Of a DNA stretch of 64,000 nucleotides, positions 18,549 through 26,760 are shown piece by piece (within the stretch, counting starts at the first letter, position 1; each line of letters starts with the position of its first letter). The translations under genes and the position numbers were made by a program. The stretch lies in contig NZ_CP032125.1 of assembly GCF_003544895.1 (NCBI RefSeq), positions 572,001 to 636,000 on the forward strand, given 5' to 3'. The DNA is from Profundibacter amoris (GTDB lineage Bacteria; Pseudomonadota; Alphaproteobacteria; Rhodobacterales; Rhodobacteraceae). The notes beneath the pieces are model-generated. The model was not told where the DNA came from and ran no database searches. It saw only the letters and a list, made by a program, of their open reading frames with translations.

Positions 18549-19348
18549 GCACCGAGCGCAAACCCCTGTTCCCGGATGTTTTCGTGAACGGACAAGAAAT
18601 CTCTGCCGCGGATATCGCGGCAGAGGCCCAGAACCACAACGCCCCCAAGGACAAGCCCGGCTGGGCTTGGCGCGACGGTGCCCGGGCTCTGGTGATCCGC
18701 GAGTTGCTGTTGCAAGAGGCGCGCAAGCGTGACCTGCAGCCGCAGCCCAAGGAACTGGAGCCCGGCAAGTTTGAAACCGAAGATGAATCGCTGATCCGCG
18801 AATTGCTGGATCTGGCGGTGACCCCCAAGGTGCCAAGCGTTGATGACATGCGCAAGGTTTACGACGCGCAGCCCGATATGTTCCGCGCGCCCACATTGTA
18901 CGAACCTTCGCACATCCTGTTCGCGGCTGATCCGGCAGACACCGAGGCATGGACGGAGGCGTTGCAAAAAGCCGAAGCAGCCCTTGCCACGTTGCGCGCC
19001 AACCCCAAGGATTTCGCGTCACTGGCCAAAGAGCTGAGCGATTGCCCCTCGCGCGAGTCCGGCGGGCAATTGGGCCAGATCGTCACCGGCGACACGGTGC
19101 CGGAATTCGAGGGGGCAATGGATGCGATGGAGGCGGGTGTGATCAACCCCGAGCCTGTCAAATCCCGTTACGGCATCCACATCCTGCGGCTGGACGCCAA
19201 GGCTGTGGGTGACGTGCTGCCCTTTGATCAGGTCAGGGAACAGATCGGCGAAATGCTGGAAAAGGCCGCATGGGCCAGTGCCGCGAATGCGTTTGTTCAG
19301 GAACTGGTGGCCAATGCGGAAATAACCGGAATTGATATGGCTGCGTAA
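18545..19348 (+). CDS. PpiC-type (parvulin) peptidyl-prolyl isomerase of the nar operon
   Basis: A 267-residue protein with no signal peptide. The parvulin domain covers roughly residues 120-220 with the typical blocks SHILFAADP, FASLAKELSDCPSRESGGQLG and VKSRYGIHILRL. The N-terminal ~100 residues resemble a SurA/PpiC chaperone-like helical part. A cytoplasmic PpiC protein directly after narI is also found in other nar operons (for example Pseudomonas aeruginosa), where it may help fold the nitrate reductase. The 4-bp overlap with narI and the terminator just behind it mark it as the last gene of the operon. Confidence 0.88.
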   Translation: MSTERKPLFPDVFVNGQEISAADIAAEAQNHNAPKDKPGWAWRDGARALVIRELLLQEARKRDLQPQPKELEPGKFETEDESLIRELLDLAVTPKVPSVDDMRKVYDAQPDMFRAPTLYEPSHILFAADPADTEAWTEALQKAEAALATLRANPKDFASLAKELSDCPSRESGGQLGQIVTGDTVPEFEGAMDAMEAGVINPEPVKSRYGIHILRLDAKAVGDVLPFDQVREQIGEMLEKAAWASAANAFVQELVANAEITGIDMAA

Positions 19349-19370
19349 CCGGCACTATCATCCGGTCCTG

Positions 19371-19408
19371 AAAATGCCGCCTCTTGTCCTCGGGGCGGCA
19401 TTTTTTTA
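19371..19408 (+). terminator. Strong rho-independent terminator of the nar operon
   Basis: AATGCCGCC and GGCGGCATT form a 9-bp stem around a 12-nt loop, followed directly by T7. It lies about 25 bp after the parvulin stop. Confidence 0.9.
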
Positions 19409-19524
19409 TTAAACAGTAGATAATTTTCGTCGGGCTGTCAGGCCGGTGAACAAATTGGTGGCCATTGACCGAAGTAGAGGGAATAATGGCATACCTGTAA
19501 ATTTTACCGAACCGGATTTCCCGA

Positions 19525-20085
19525 ATGCGTTTTATTATTTTGTTCTTGTTGCTTGTGCCCACCGCATCATTGGCTCAGGGTTTTGCTGTATCTCTGGATG
19601 CTGATCTGAATGGCGATGGCTTGCCCGATCAGGCCAGACTGACGGAAATACCGGAAGGCGGGACGGCCGACCTTGCGATTTTACTGGGCCAGCCGGATGG
19701 TTCATTAAAGCAGGATGTGATTGCCAAAGCATTGGTCTGGGTCGGGGGTGACGGTGAAAAGCCACAGCTGTTTGTTGATGAAAATGGCGCTCTGGAGGTG
19801 TTTTCGACTGACCGGCGAAACCCGCGAAAATCATGGACGCAGAGCCTGACGATTGCACCGCACAATGGCGTTTTCGTATTGGCCGGGTTTTCCTACGACT
19901 GGTTCGATATTGGCACTGGGACGATTCACATCTGCAAAGCGGATTTGCTGTCGGGACGCATTGAATTCGGCCAGAGGGCCAACGGGGTGTCGGATGTCGG
20001 CGTTTCCGAGACCGATGTGACGGTTGTACCGATTGATGTCTGGGTCCAGTCGTTTCCAAAAGAGTGTGAACCGCTTGAGTTTTAA
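19525..20085 (+). CDS. Small secreted protein, paralogue 1 of 3 (unknown)
   Basis: 186 residues with a clear signal peptide (MRFIILFLLLVPTASLAQ). After it comes DADLNGDGLPDQARL, an Asp-rich loop like the calcium-binding turn of EF-hand or FG-GAP/VCBS repeats. Shared blocks with the next two genes are the signal peptide, the DxxxDGxxD loop, SLTIAPHNGVFVLAGFSYDW, a Cys in HICKADLLSG and a C-terminal Cys (ECEPLEF); the two Cys may pair. I do not recognise a family. Probably periplasmic or secreted. The next gene starts 15 nt downstream. Confidence 0.75.
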   Translation: MRFIILFLLLVPTASLAQGFAVSLDADLNGDGLPDQARLTEIPEGGTADLAILLGQPDGSLKQDVIAKALVWVGGDGEKPQLFVDENGALEVFSTDRRNPRKSWTQSLTIAPHNGVFVLAGFSYDWFDIGTGTIHICKADLLSGRIEFGQRANGVSDVGVSETDVTVVPIDVWVQSFPKECEPLEF

Positions 20086-20100
20086 GTAAGGATAGTCCCG

Positions 20101-20676
20101 ATGCGTTTAATCATTTTCCTGTTTTATCTGTTTCCAACACTCGCAATGGCTGAAACCCCATCTGTCGGCGACAGCCAGGTTCTGGGATTTGTTGCAAGCG
20201 ATCTGACTGGCGACGGGTTGACCGACCGCGCTGAATTAAGCGTAACAGAAGAAGGTGGGGGGGCTGATCTAAACATCTGGGTCCGCACAGCAGATGGGCG
20301 GCTTGACCTGCGCACCAAAGCAAAATCGGTGATATGGGTTGGTCCGGGTGGGCAAGGGCCGGAAATTACAGTCAGTCCGAATGGCTCGTTACTGATCCAC
20401 TCGGTAAACGATTCCATCGGCCGTGAACGTTGGCAGCAGACTCTAACGGTGGCTTGGCGCAACGACACATTTGTGCTCGCAGGATTTACCTACTATTGGC
20501 ATGATACACTGGACCCTGAAAAAAGCGGAACTTGCGACGTGAATCTGCTAACCGGTAAAGGGGAACGCACCAGAGGCACGTTTCTGCGACCAATTGAAAT
20601 CCACACCAAATCCGGCAGCGGCCCGATTGATCTGTGGGATGGCGAACCGCCCTCCGAATGTTTCCCCAACCCCTAA
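20101..20676 (+). CDS. Small secreted protein, paralogue 2 of 3 (unknown)
   Basis: 191 residues with signal peptide MRLIIFLFYLFPTLAMA. The calcium-loop-like part reads SDLTGDGLTDRAEL and is preceded by QVLGFVA, which paralogue 3 also has. Later blocks are VIWVGPGGQGPEI (shared with paralogue 1), LTVAWRNDTFVLAGFTYYW, TCDVNLLTGKGE and a terminal PPSEC. It lies between its paralogues with short gaps (15 and 8 nt), so the trio is one transcription unit formed by tandem duplication. Function unknown. Confidence 0.75.
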   Translation: MRLIIFLFYLFPTLAMAETPSVGDSQVLGFVASDLTGDGLTDRAELSVTEEGGGADLNIWVRTADGRLDLRTKAKSVIWVGPGGQGPEITVSPNGSLLIHSVNDSIGRERWQQTLTVAWRNDTFVLAGFTYYWHDTLDPEKSGTCDVNLLTGKGERTRGTFLRPIEIHTKSGSGPIDLWDGEPPSECFPNP

Positions 20677-20684
20677 GGACTATC

Positions 20685-21266
20685 ATGCGTTTTATCAGTA
20701 TCCTGCTTAGCCTGTTTCCGACCCTCGCAGCCGCCGAAACCGTAGAGATCAATGCGGATCAAGTTCTCGGGTTCATCTCGACTGATCTCACCCAGGACGG
20801 CGATAATGATCGCATCGTTCTATTTATGCTGGACGAACCGGTGCTTTCGATCTTTACCCGCTGGACAGACGGGTCATGGGCCAATTCTCTTTTTGCCGAA
20901 GATTTGGTCGAGGGGCGGAATTACCCCGATCCCGACCCGACAATTGCGCTGGCCGACAATGGTTCGGTTATGGTCCGCTCGTTTGCGCGCAAATCCGACC
21001 CTGAAAAAATGGAGAAAACCCTGACCATCGCCTATCGCAAGACGGATGGCTACAAATATGCCCGATACGTTGTGGCTGGCGTAAAATATGAATGGAACTA
21101 TGGTGGTGATCCCGATGATCACAGGGTTTGCGAGATCAATTTTCTAACACGGCAAGGCGAAATTACCCAAGGACCAGCACAGGCCGTTAAAACGTTTTAC
21201 AGTGCAATTGGCCTTTATTCTGTTGATAAATGGCCCCGCAACATGATCCCCGAACAATGCTTTTAG
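20685..21266 (+). CDS. Small secreted protein, paralogue 3 of 3 (unknown)
   Basis: 193 residues from the ATG at 20685, where a signal peptide (MRFISILLSLFPTLAAA) begins; an in-frame upstream start at 20634 lies inside paralogue 2 and is rejected. AAGGAC precedes the chosen ATG. The loop is STDLTQDGDNDRIVL, so one Gly of the DxxxDG turn is kept and the other changed. VCEINFLTRQGEITQG and the terminal IPEQCF match the Cys positions of its paralogues. This copy is the most diverged. Function unknown. Confidence 0.75.
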   Translation: MRFISILLSLFPTLAAAETVEINADQVLGFISTDLTQDGDNDRIVLFMLDEPVLSIFTRWTDGSWANSLFAEDLVEGRNYPDPDPTIALADNGSVMVRSFARKSDPEKMEKTLTIAYRKTDGYKYARYVVAGVKYEWNYGGDPDDHRVCEINFLTRQGEITQGPAQAVKTFYSAIGLYSVDKWPRNMIPEQCF

Positions 21267-21279
21267 GGGCAATCCGTTC

Positions 21280-21987
21280 CTATTCCGGGGCCAGCATATA
21301 GCCCTCGCCGCGCACGGTTTGCAGGTAACGGGGCTGTTTGGGGTCTGTTTCGATCTTGCGGCGCAAGCGGGTGATCTGCACGTCCACCGCCCGTTCCTGT
21401 GCCTGTCCGGTATCACGGCCCAGATCCTCGACCAGTTTGGCGCGGCTGACCGGTTCATTCGGACAGCTTGCAAAGATTTTCATCAAGGCGCTTTCGGTCG
21501 AGGTCAGTCGCACCAGTTCCTCGCCGCGCCACATCTCGCCGCGTTCCACATTATAGCGCACCGGCCCCAGATGCAGCATCTTCGGCCCTTGATCGGCAAG
21601 CGTATCCGCCGGCATTCGCCGTAAAATGGCATTCAGGCGCAACAGCAGCTCCTTGGGTTCAAACGGTTTGGCCAGATAGTCGTCTGCACCAGCCTCAAGC
21701 CCGGTGATCCGGTCCTCGGTTTCGCCCTTGGCCGTCAGCAGCAGGATGGGGGTGGTGACGCCGCCTTCGCGCAGGCTGCTGGTCAGGCTGATGCCATCCT
21801 CGCCCGGCATCATCACATCCATCACGATCATGTCGAATTCCAGCCCCGACAGGATGCGGCGCGCATGTTCGGCGTCCCGTGCTGCCGTCACCCAGAACCC
21901 GTGACGGATCAGGAATTTTTGCAACAGCCCGCGGATGCGTTCGTCATCGTCTACGATCAGCAGGTGCGCTTCGGGGGTGTCGTTCAT
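21280..21987 (-). CDS. petR: OmpR-family response regulator, PetR-like
   Basis: A 235-residue two-domain regulator. The receiver (about 1-120) has the acidic pair VDDDE, the phospho-Asp in MIVMDVMMPGEDG and the Lys in YLAKPFEPKELL. The C-terminal winged helix includes LTSTESALMKIFAS and RAVDVQITRLRRKIE. The gene overlaps the preceding MarR-type gene by 4 bp, the same order as petP-petR in Rhodobacter capsulatus, where PetR is required for growth and sits before the cytochrome bc1 genes. Here no bc1 genes are adjacent. No sensor kinase is nearby. Confidence 0.8.
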   Translation of the reverse strand: MNDTPEAHLLIVDDDERIRGLLQKFLIRHGFWVTAARDAEHARRILSGLEFDMIVMDVMMPGEDGISLTSSLREGGVTTPILLLTAKGETEDRITGLEAGADDYLAKPFEPKELLLRLNAILRRMPADTLADQGPKMLHLGPVRYNVERGEMWRGEELVRLTSTESALMKIFASCPNEPVSRAKLVEDLGRDTGQAQERAVDVQITRLRRKIETDPKQPRYLQTVRGEGYMLAPE

Positions 21988-22487
21988 GACTCACCCTCTT
22001 TCAGGGACTTGAAGTAGCGACGGTACTCCGGCTCCATCATCGCCTCAAGCACTTTGCGAAATCCGGCCACCGCATCCGGCCCGACCGCGCGGTAAGCATC
22101 GCGCATCCGCTTGCGCTGGGCGTCGGACAATTCACGTTCCAGCGCGATGCCTGCCTCGGTCAGGAACAGGTGGCGTTCGCGTTTGTCGCGGGTGCCAACG
22201 CGGCTTTCGACCAGACCGTCCTCGATCAGGGTGCGCAACACGCGGTTCAGCGATTGTTTGGTCACCCCCAGAATGCCCAGCAGGTTATTGACAGTGGTGC
22301 CGGGGCTGCGATGGATGAAATGCACGGCGCGGTGGTGCGCCCGACCATAGGAGTAATTGTTTAGTATCCTGTCCGGATCTGCGGTGAATCCGCGATAGGC
22401 AAAGAACATCGCCTCGATCCCCTTGCGCAATTGTTCATCGGTCAGGAACAACAGCGCCTCGCCCCCCGATCTTGCATCTTGCGCCAT
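21984..22487 (-). CDS. petP: MarR-family transcriptional regulator, PetP-like
   Basis: A 167-residue winged-helix regulator. The DNA-binding part is HRSPGTTVNNLLGILGVTKQSLNRVLRTLIEDGLVESRVG followed by KRERHLFLTEAG, the MarR recognition helix and wing. It overlaps petR by 4 bp and is divergent from ilvE. The 184-bp spacer between petP and ilvE holds two TTGCGCAA palindromes that could be an operator for this or another regulator. The ligand is unknown. Confidence 0.8.
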   Translation of the reverse strand: MAQDARSGGEALLFLTDEQLRKGIEAMFFAYRGFTADPDRILNNYSYGRAHHRAVHFIHRSPGTTVNNLLGILGVTKQSLNRVLRTLIEDGLVESRVGTRDKRERHLFLTEAGIALERELSDAQRKRMRDAYRAVGPDAVAGFRKVLEAMMEPEYRRYFKSLKEGES

Positions 22488-22577
22488 AATACCCCCTGAT
22501 CACGTTTTCTTTCGGTTTGCCTGATTTTACGTCAGTGTTGTTGACATTCCAAGAATCAATTCGTAACAATCTACAGA

Positions 22578-22622
22578 TTTTGCGCAATATTATGCCCTAA
22601 GCGGACCTAGTTTGCGCAATAA
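22578..22622. promoter_or_regulatory. Double TTTGCGCAATA box in the petP-ilvE divergent region
   Basis: TTTGCGCAATA occurs at 22579-22589 and again at 22611-22621, 32 bp apart (about three helical turns). Each contains the palindrome TTGCGCAA. This spacing on one face of DNA suggests a two-site operator. The binding protein is not known. Confidence 0.5.
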
Positions 22623-22671
22623 ATGAAAAACTGAAGGCCGAAGATCGGCGATGACCGGAAAGGACGACCCA

Positions 22672-23541
22672 ATGTCAGGCGCATATGATGACCGCGATGG
22701 AACCATCTGGATGGACGGGATGATGACCCGCTGGCGCGATGCCAAGGTCCATATTCTGACCCATGCGATGCATTATGCTTCAAGCGTGTTTGAGGGCGAG
22801 CGTGCCTACAACGGCAAGATTTTCAAAAGCCGCGAGCATACAGAACGGTTGCATCGTTCGGCCAAGCTGATTGATTTTGAAATCCAGTGGAGCGTGGATG
22901 AAATCGAACAGGTTAAGGCACAGGTTCTGCGGGCCAGCCGTCTGAAAGACGCCTATATTCGGGCCATCGCATGGCGTGGCGCTGGCGAAGATATGGGGGT
23001 TGCATCTGCACGTAATCCTGTCCACCTGGCGATTGCCGCATGGGAATGGGGCGCCTATTACGGCGATGCGAAAACCAAGGGCGCAAAACTGGACATTTCC
23101 AAATGGAAACGTCCCAGCCCCGAAACCATCCCCTGTCAGGCCAAGGCGGCCGGTCTCTATATGATCTGCACCATGTCCAAACACGCGGCCGAGGCCAAGG
23201 GTTGTTCGGACGCGATGATGTTCGACTATCGCGGCTATGTGGCCGAAGCCACCGGCGCGAATATCTTTTTCGTCAAGGATGGCGAGGTGCATACACCCAA
23301 ACCCGACTGTTTTCTGAACGGCATCACCCGCCAGACGGTGATCGGCATGTTGCAGGAAAAAGGCATCAAGGTGCACGAGCGCCACATCATGCCCGAAGAA
23401 CTGGAAGGGTTTGAACAATGCTGGCTGACGGGCACCGCCGCCGAGGTTACACCGGTGGGGCAGATCGGCGATTACAATTTCGAGGTCGGGGCCCTTGCGC
23501 GCGACATCGCTGCGGATTACGAGAGGTTGGTGCGGGAGTAA
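22672..23541 (+). CDS. ilvE: Branched-chain amino acid aminotransferase
   Basis: A 289-residue class IV (fold type IV) PLP enzyme that makes or breaks down valine, leucine and isoleucine. The start at 22672 is preferred over 22651 because AAAGGA sits 8 nt upstream. HYASSVFEGERAYNGKIF and the segment FDYRGYVAEATGANIFFV followed by FLNGITRQTVI are family blocks; the PLP Lys is expected in CQAKAAGLY. It is divergent from petP, and a small Dabb protein gene follows 39 bp later. Confidence 0.95.
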   Translation: MSGAYDDRDGTIWMDGMMTRWRDAKVHILTHAMHYASSVFEGERAYNGKIFKSREHTERLHRSAKLIDFEIQWSVDEIEQVKAQVLRASRLKDAYIRAIAWRGAGEDMGVASARNPVHLAIAAWEWGAYYGDAKTKGAKLDISKWKRPSPETIPCQAKAAGLYMICTMSKHAAEAKGCSDAMMFDYRGYVAEATGANIFFVKDGEVHTPKPDCFLNGITRQTVIGMLQEKGIKVHERHIMPEELEGFEQCWLTGTAAEVTPVGQIGDYNFEVGALARDIAADYERLVRE

Positions 23542-23580
23542 CCGCGCCTTTCGTCAATTCACACAGCATTGAGGCCCTCA

Positions 23581-23877
23581 ATGATACGTCACATCGTGTT
23601 CTTTATCGCCAAGAACAAGGACGACATCGGGGATATTCTGTCGGGTCTGCGGATCCTGCGGGATATCCCCCACGCCACCCGACTGGAAGTTGAACCGAAC
23701 CTGCATTCTGACGATTTGTCGGATGCGGTCGATGTGGTGGTTTACGGCGAATTCGCGGATGAAGCTGCGCTGGCGGCCTATAAGGCGCATCCGCTATATC
23801 AGGACTCCATCCGGCGGGTCCGCCCTTTACGCGAATTGCGCATGGCTGCGGATTTCCAAAGCCCGTTCACCAAATAA
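23581..23877 (+). CDS. Dabb (stress-responsive alpha/beta barrel) domain protein
   Basis: A 98-residue ferredoxin-fold protein. MIRHIVFFIAKNKDD, VDVVVYGEFADEAALAAYKAHPLYQ and the final LRELRMAADF are the standard Dabb strands and helices. The ATG at 23581 was chosen over an in-frame TTG 12 nt upstream. The family is usually dimeric and its bacterial role is unknown. Confidence 0.85.
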   Translation: MIRHIVFFIAKNKDDIGDILSGLRILRDIPHATRLEVEPNLHSDDLSDAVDVVVYGEFADEAALAAYKAHPLYQDSIRRVRPLRELRMAADFQSPFTK

Positions 23878-23906
23878 CAACCCTTGCGGCCTAGGGTCGG
23901 GGTGTG

Positions 23907-24344
23907 ATGGAAATCAAGAACAGCTCGATCCTGATTGCGATCATCCTTGTGATCGCTTTGCCGACAACTACGATGGTTGTGGCCTATATGCTGACGAAAA
24001 ACCCCGCCCTGCGTCCGCTTGCCCGCACTTTAAACGACGAGGCGATTTATCGGGGCGAAGCGGTGGCAACCGAAATTGTGGCACATATTCGCTGGACCAC
24101 GGGCCGGCAGAAATCCTTTACACAGCGGGAATTGTCAAACGTGGTGCAACGCGCGTTCCGTGCTCACGGGGTAACGGCGCGGGTGGTTTTTGAAACCGCT
24201 GACAGCAGTGATCCTGTGTCTATCACTTATCAGGTCGGGCGAAATAAATTCGGACCCTTGCGGATTAACAGGGCTGGTGATGCCGTGAACAACGCGATTG
24301 CAGTTTACCGGATGTACCAGATGTCGGCGCCGGTGCGCAGATAG
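23907..24344 (+). CDS. Membrane-anchored protein of unknown function
   Basis: 145 residues with one N-terminal membrane segment (about residues 7-28, ILIAIILVIALPTTTMVVAY) and a soluble domain outside the cytoplasm or attached to the membrane. The rest includes GEAVATEIVAHIRWTTGRQKSFTQREL and VTYQVGRNKFGPLRINRAGD-like stretches that I do not recognise. A GTG one codon upstream of the ATG is an equal start candidate. It ends just before a hairpin shared with the convergent peroxidase gene. Confidence 0.6.
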   Translation: MEIKNSSILIAIILVIALPTTTMVVAYMLTKNPALRPLARTLNDEAIYRGEAVATEIVAHIRWTTGRQKSFTQRELSNVVQRAFRAHGVTARVVFETADSSDPVSITYQVGRNKFGPLRINRAGDAVNNAIAVYRMYQMSAPVRR

Positions 24345-24347
24345 AAA

Positions 24348-24375
24348 GTGCCGGCAAGTTTGACCCTGCCGGCAC
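24348..24375. terminator. Shared hairpin between convergent genes
   Basis: GTGCCGGCA and TGCCGGCAC form a perfect 9-bp stem with a 10-nt loop, in the 45-bp gap between convergent genes. T-rich sequence follows on the plus strand. Confidence 0.7.
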
Positions 24376-24389
24376 ATTTGGTTTGCTGT

Positions 24390-25427
24390 TTATTTCACTT
24401 CGGCCGTTGGGCGCGGAGTGGATGCGGTTTCCGCCGGAAGTGTCGGGAGCGTAACCGGGGGAACAGCCCCTTCCAATGTGCCAAGGAAGGCAACGATCTG
24501 GTCGGTTTCAGTGTCGCTTAGCTCTTCCCCCAACTGGGATTCCGCCATTATCTGCACCGCGACTTTCAAATCCCAAACCTTGCCGGAATGGAAATAGGGG
24601 GCAGTAACAGTTACGTTTCGCAAGGGGGCGGCGCGGAAAACATATTCGTCGTCGACTGTTTCCGTAACCTTGAAGCGCCCTTTGTCACCAACCGGCAGAA
24701 TGTCCGCACCGGGTTTTTCAACCAGGCCGAAAGGGTAATATCCGTGCCCGCCGACGTTGACACCGCTGTGACAGGAAGAGCAGCCCTTGTCGATAAACAG
24801 GGCCAGCCCTGCCTTTTCATCATCGTTCAGCGCTGTGTCGTCACCATTCAGATATGCGTCGAACGGGGCAGGGGTGATCAGGGTCGCTTCGAAGCTTTCG
24901 ATCGCGCGGGCCATGTTGTCAAAGGAAACCGGTTCGGCATCATCCGCAAATGCTGTGCCAAACATGGCAACATAATCGGGCATACTGTTCAGTGTCACCA
25001 CCACATTTTCCGGTGTATTGGCCATTTCGACGCCAGCCTGGATCGGCCCCTTGGCTTGAGCTTTCAGGTCGTCTGCGCGCCCGTCCCAGAACTGGGCTTC
25101 GTTCAGAACCGAATTCAAAACCGTTGGGGAATTGCGCGGGCCTTTTTGCCAGCCGTGGCCGATGGATGTTTCAAGGTTGTCATCGCCACCTGTGGTCAGG
25201 TTATGGCAGGAATAACAGCTGAATACACCCGAGGCAGACAGGCGCGGATCAAAGAACAACGCCCGCCCCAGATCGACTTTTTCTGGCGATGTCGGGTTGT
25301 CTGCCACATTGGGCACGGTTGATGGCAAAGGCTTGAACTGCTCTAGCGCTGTAGCGCGTAAATCATCGGCGAAAGCCGCGCCAGTCATAGCCGTGGAAAC
25401 AAGCAGGATCGGGATCAGGGTTTTCAT
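24390..25427 (-). CDS. Dihaem cytochrome c peroxidase
   Basis: A 345-residue periplasmic protein. The start at 25427 follows a GGAGGA site and opens a signal peptide (MKTLIPILLVSTAMTG), better than the frame start 12 nt upstream. Two haem c motifs are present: CYSCH and CSSCH, the normal number for bacterial peroxidases that reduce hydrogen peroxide with electrons from cytochrome c. FHSGKVWDLKVAV is a typical C-terminal block. The last ~25 residues (Pro/Thr-rich) are a tail. An FNR box sits 78 bp upstream, fitting induction under low oxygen. Confidence 0.92.
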   Translation of the reverse strand: MKTLIPILLVSTAMTGAAFADDLRATALEQFKPLPSTVPNVADNPTSPEKVDLGRALFFDPRLSASGVFSCYSCHNLTTGGDDNLETSIGHGWQKGPRNSPTVLNSVLNEAQFWDGRADDLKAQAKGPIQAGVEMANTPENVVVTLNSMPDYVAMFGTAFADDAEPVSFDNMARAIESFEATLITPAPFDAYLNGDDTALNDDEKAGLALFIDKGCSSCHSGVNVGGHGYYPFGLVEKPGADILPVGDKGRFKVTETVDDEYVFRAAPLRNVTVTAPYFHSGKVWDLKVAVQIMAESQLGEELSDTETDQIVAFLGTLEGAVPPVTLPTLPAETASTPRPTAEVK

Positions 25428-25504
25428 ATTGTCCTCCAAATTATAATAAGTCTAACTTGCAGAGGTTTGAAAATTCTTCTTTGATTTAGAATAAGAATAA
25501 TCAA

Positions 25505-25518
25505 TTGACCTGGATCAA
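25505..25518. promoter_or_regulatory. FNR box upstream of the cytochrome c peroxidase
   Basis: TTGACCTGGATCAA matches TTGAT-N4-ATCAA with one change. It lies about 78 bp before the ATG, in position to activate the peroxidase promoter on the minus strand. Confidence 0.75.
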
Positions 25519-25600
25519 CACCGAATTTTGCCTTTAGACAATTGTGGTGCCCAATGGGATAAGAATGATAAACCCAGCTGTATTAACCTAGGGGGAATGC

Positions 25601-25855
25601 TTGGATAAAGGTGCACTATCACAACTGGCCCAAGACGGTGCCGAGATTGCTGTGCGGGTAACGCCCAAGGCGTCGCGCAACCGGATAATAATCGAGGATA
25701 GCAACATTCGTGTTTATGTCACTACGGTTCCCGAAGGGGGGAAGGCGACCAAGGAAGTGGCTAAACTGCTGGCCAAGGCATTGGGCGTGCCGAAAACGCG
25801 TCTGACCCTGATCCGAGGCGCAACTTCGCGGGACAAGGTTTTCAGGATTGGGTGA
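25601..25855 (+). CDS. DUF167 (YggU-family) protein
   Basis: An 84-residue protein starting at a TTG with an AGGGGG ribosome site. VRVTPKASRNRI, VTTVPEGGKATKEVAKLLAKALGVPKTRLTLIRGATSRDK are the conserved core of DUF167. It is a small cytoplasmic alpha/beta protein of unknown function, here alone between the peroxidase promoter and a convergent barrel gene. Confidence 0.9.
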   Translation: MDKGALSQLAQDGAEIAVRVTPKASRNRIIIEDSNIRVYVTTVPEGGKATKEVAKLLAKALGVPKTRLTLIRGATSRDKVFRIG

Positions 25856-25874
25856 TACACCCGCTTCCAAAACC

Positions 25875-26513
25875 CTAGAAGCTCATAATGTAACTCACCT
25901 TGATTGTTGTTGCCTCATAGGATGGTGAATAACGCTGCCCATCCGGTCCTTTGGGATGCTGAACGACCAGATCAAAATTGTCATAAACCACCTCGGCCCT
26001 CAGCATGCCATTTCTACGGATGGGGTATTGAATGCCCAAGCCAACCGTAACACCGGCATTGATCCCCAGACTGATCCGCCCCTGTTGGATGGGGCCGTAA
26101 CCTTTCATCACACCAATGCCGAGGGCGCCGTATACTTCTGTTCTTTGCCCCAGCTTGCGACCGTATATTCCCCGCACCCTGTATGTCGAACGGCGCGAAC
26201 AGTAATAAGATGCGTTTTGAATTGCCTCGCAGTTCACAGGCACGGTCATATCCTGAAACCACCCTCGCCGAAATCGCTCAACATTAATTTCCGGTCCAAA
26301 GAAAACCCGCCCTTTCTCGATTCGATATCCCAGAACCATATCGTGATTTGAACGTTTTCTTTGAATGTAGCGCTTTTCATCCTTCAGGCGGTGCGCACTC
26401 ATTACTCGGTATGAAAATCCGGTACCGAAATAATATCCGGTTTCGCCCACCGCAGTTATCGGAACTACGGATACACTGCCTGCCAGCAGGCATATTGCCG
26501 TTTTCTTTTTCAT
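25875..26513 (-). CDS. Outer-membrane beta-barrel protein (paralogue of 2907-3530)
   Basis: 212 residues from the ATG at 26513, which has AGAGGA upstream and opens MKKKTAICLLAGSVSVVPITAVG, a signal peptide. Mature sequence starts ETGYYFGTGFSYRV and ends in Phe (TTIKVSYIMSF). VLGYRIEKGRVFFGPEINVERF and the Cys pair C-EAIQNASYY-C followed by RVRGIYGRKL match the protein at 2907-3530 in the same order. It is richer in Arg and Lys than its paralogue. Function unknown. Confidence 0.8.
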   Translation of the reverse strand: MKKKTAICLLAGSVSVVPITAVGETGYYFGTGFSYRVMSAHRLKDEKRYIQRKRSNHDMVLGYRIEKGRVFFGPEINVERFRRGWFQDMTVPVNCEAIQNASYYCSRRSTYRVRGIYGRKLGQRTEVYGALGIGVMKGYGPIQQGRISLGINAGVTVGLGIQYPIRRNGMLRAEVVYDNFDLVVQHPKGPDGQRYSPSYEATTIKVSYIMSF

Positions 26514-26760
26514 TTTCGCGTCCTCTTGCTGCGACGTCACCGTTTAGGTTGATTCGCGGCCATCCCCGGTTGAGATTACCAATTCAAAGCTTTTCCCCAT
26601 AATAAAAATAAATTTGCCAATACTATCGGCGGTTTTCTGGCCCTTATGTATCCCATTCGCCAGTTCACAAGAAATGTTCCTATCGGCATGCTGGCATAGG
26701 GGTGGCTAATGGTTTCATTTTTGGTAGGGTTCGGGTCAGGTTTGAAAAGGACAAGTGAAT

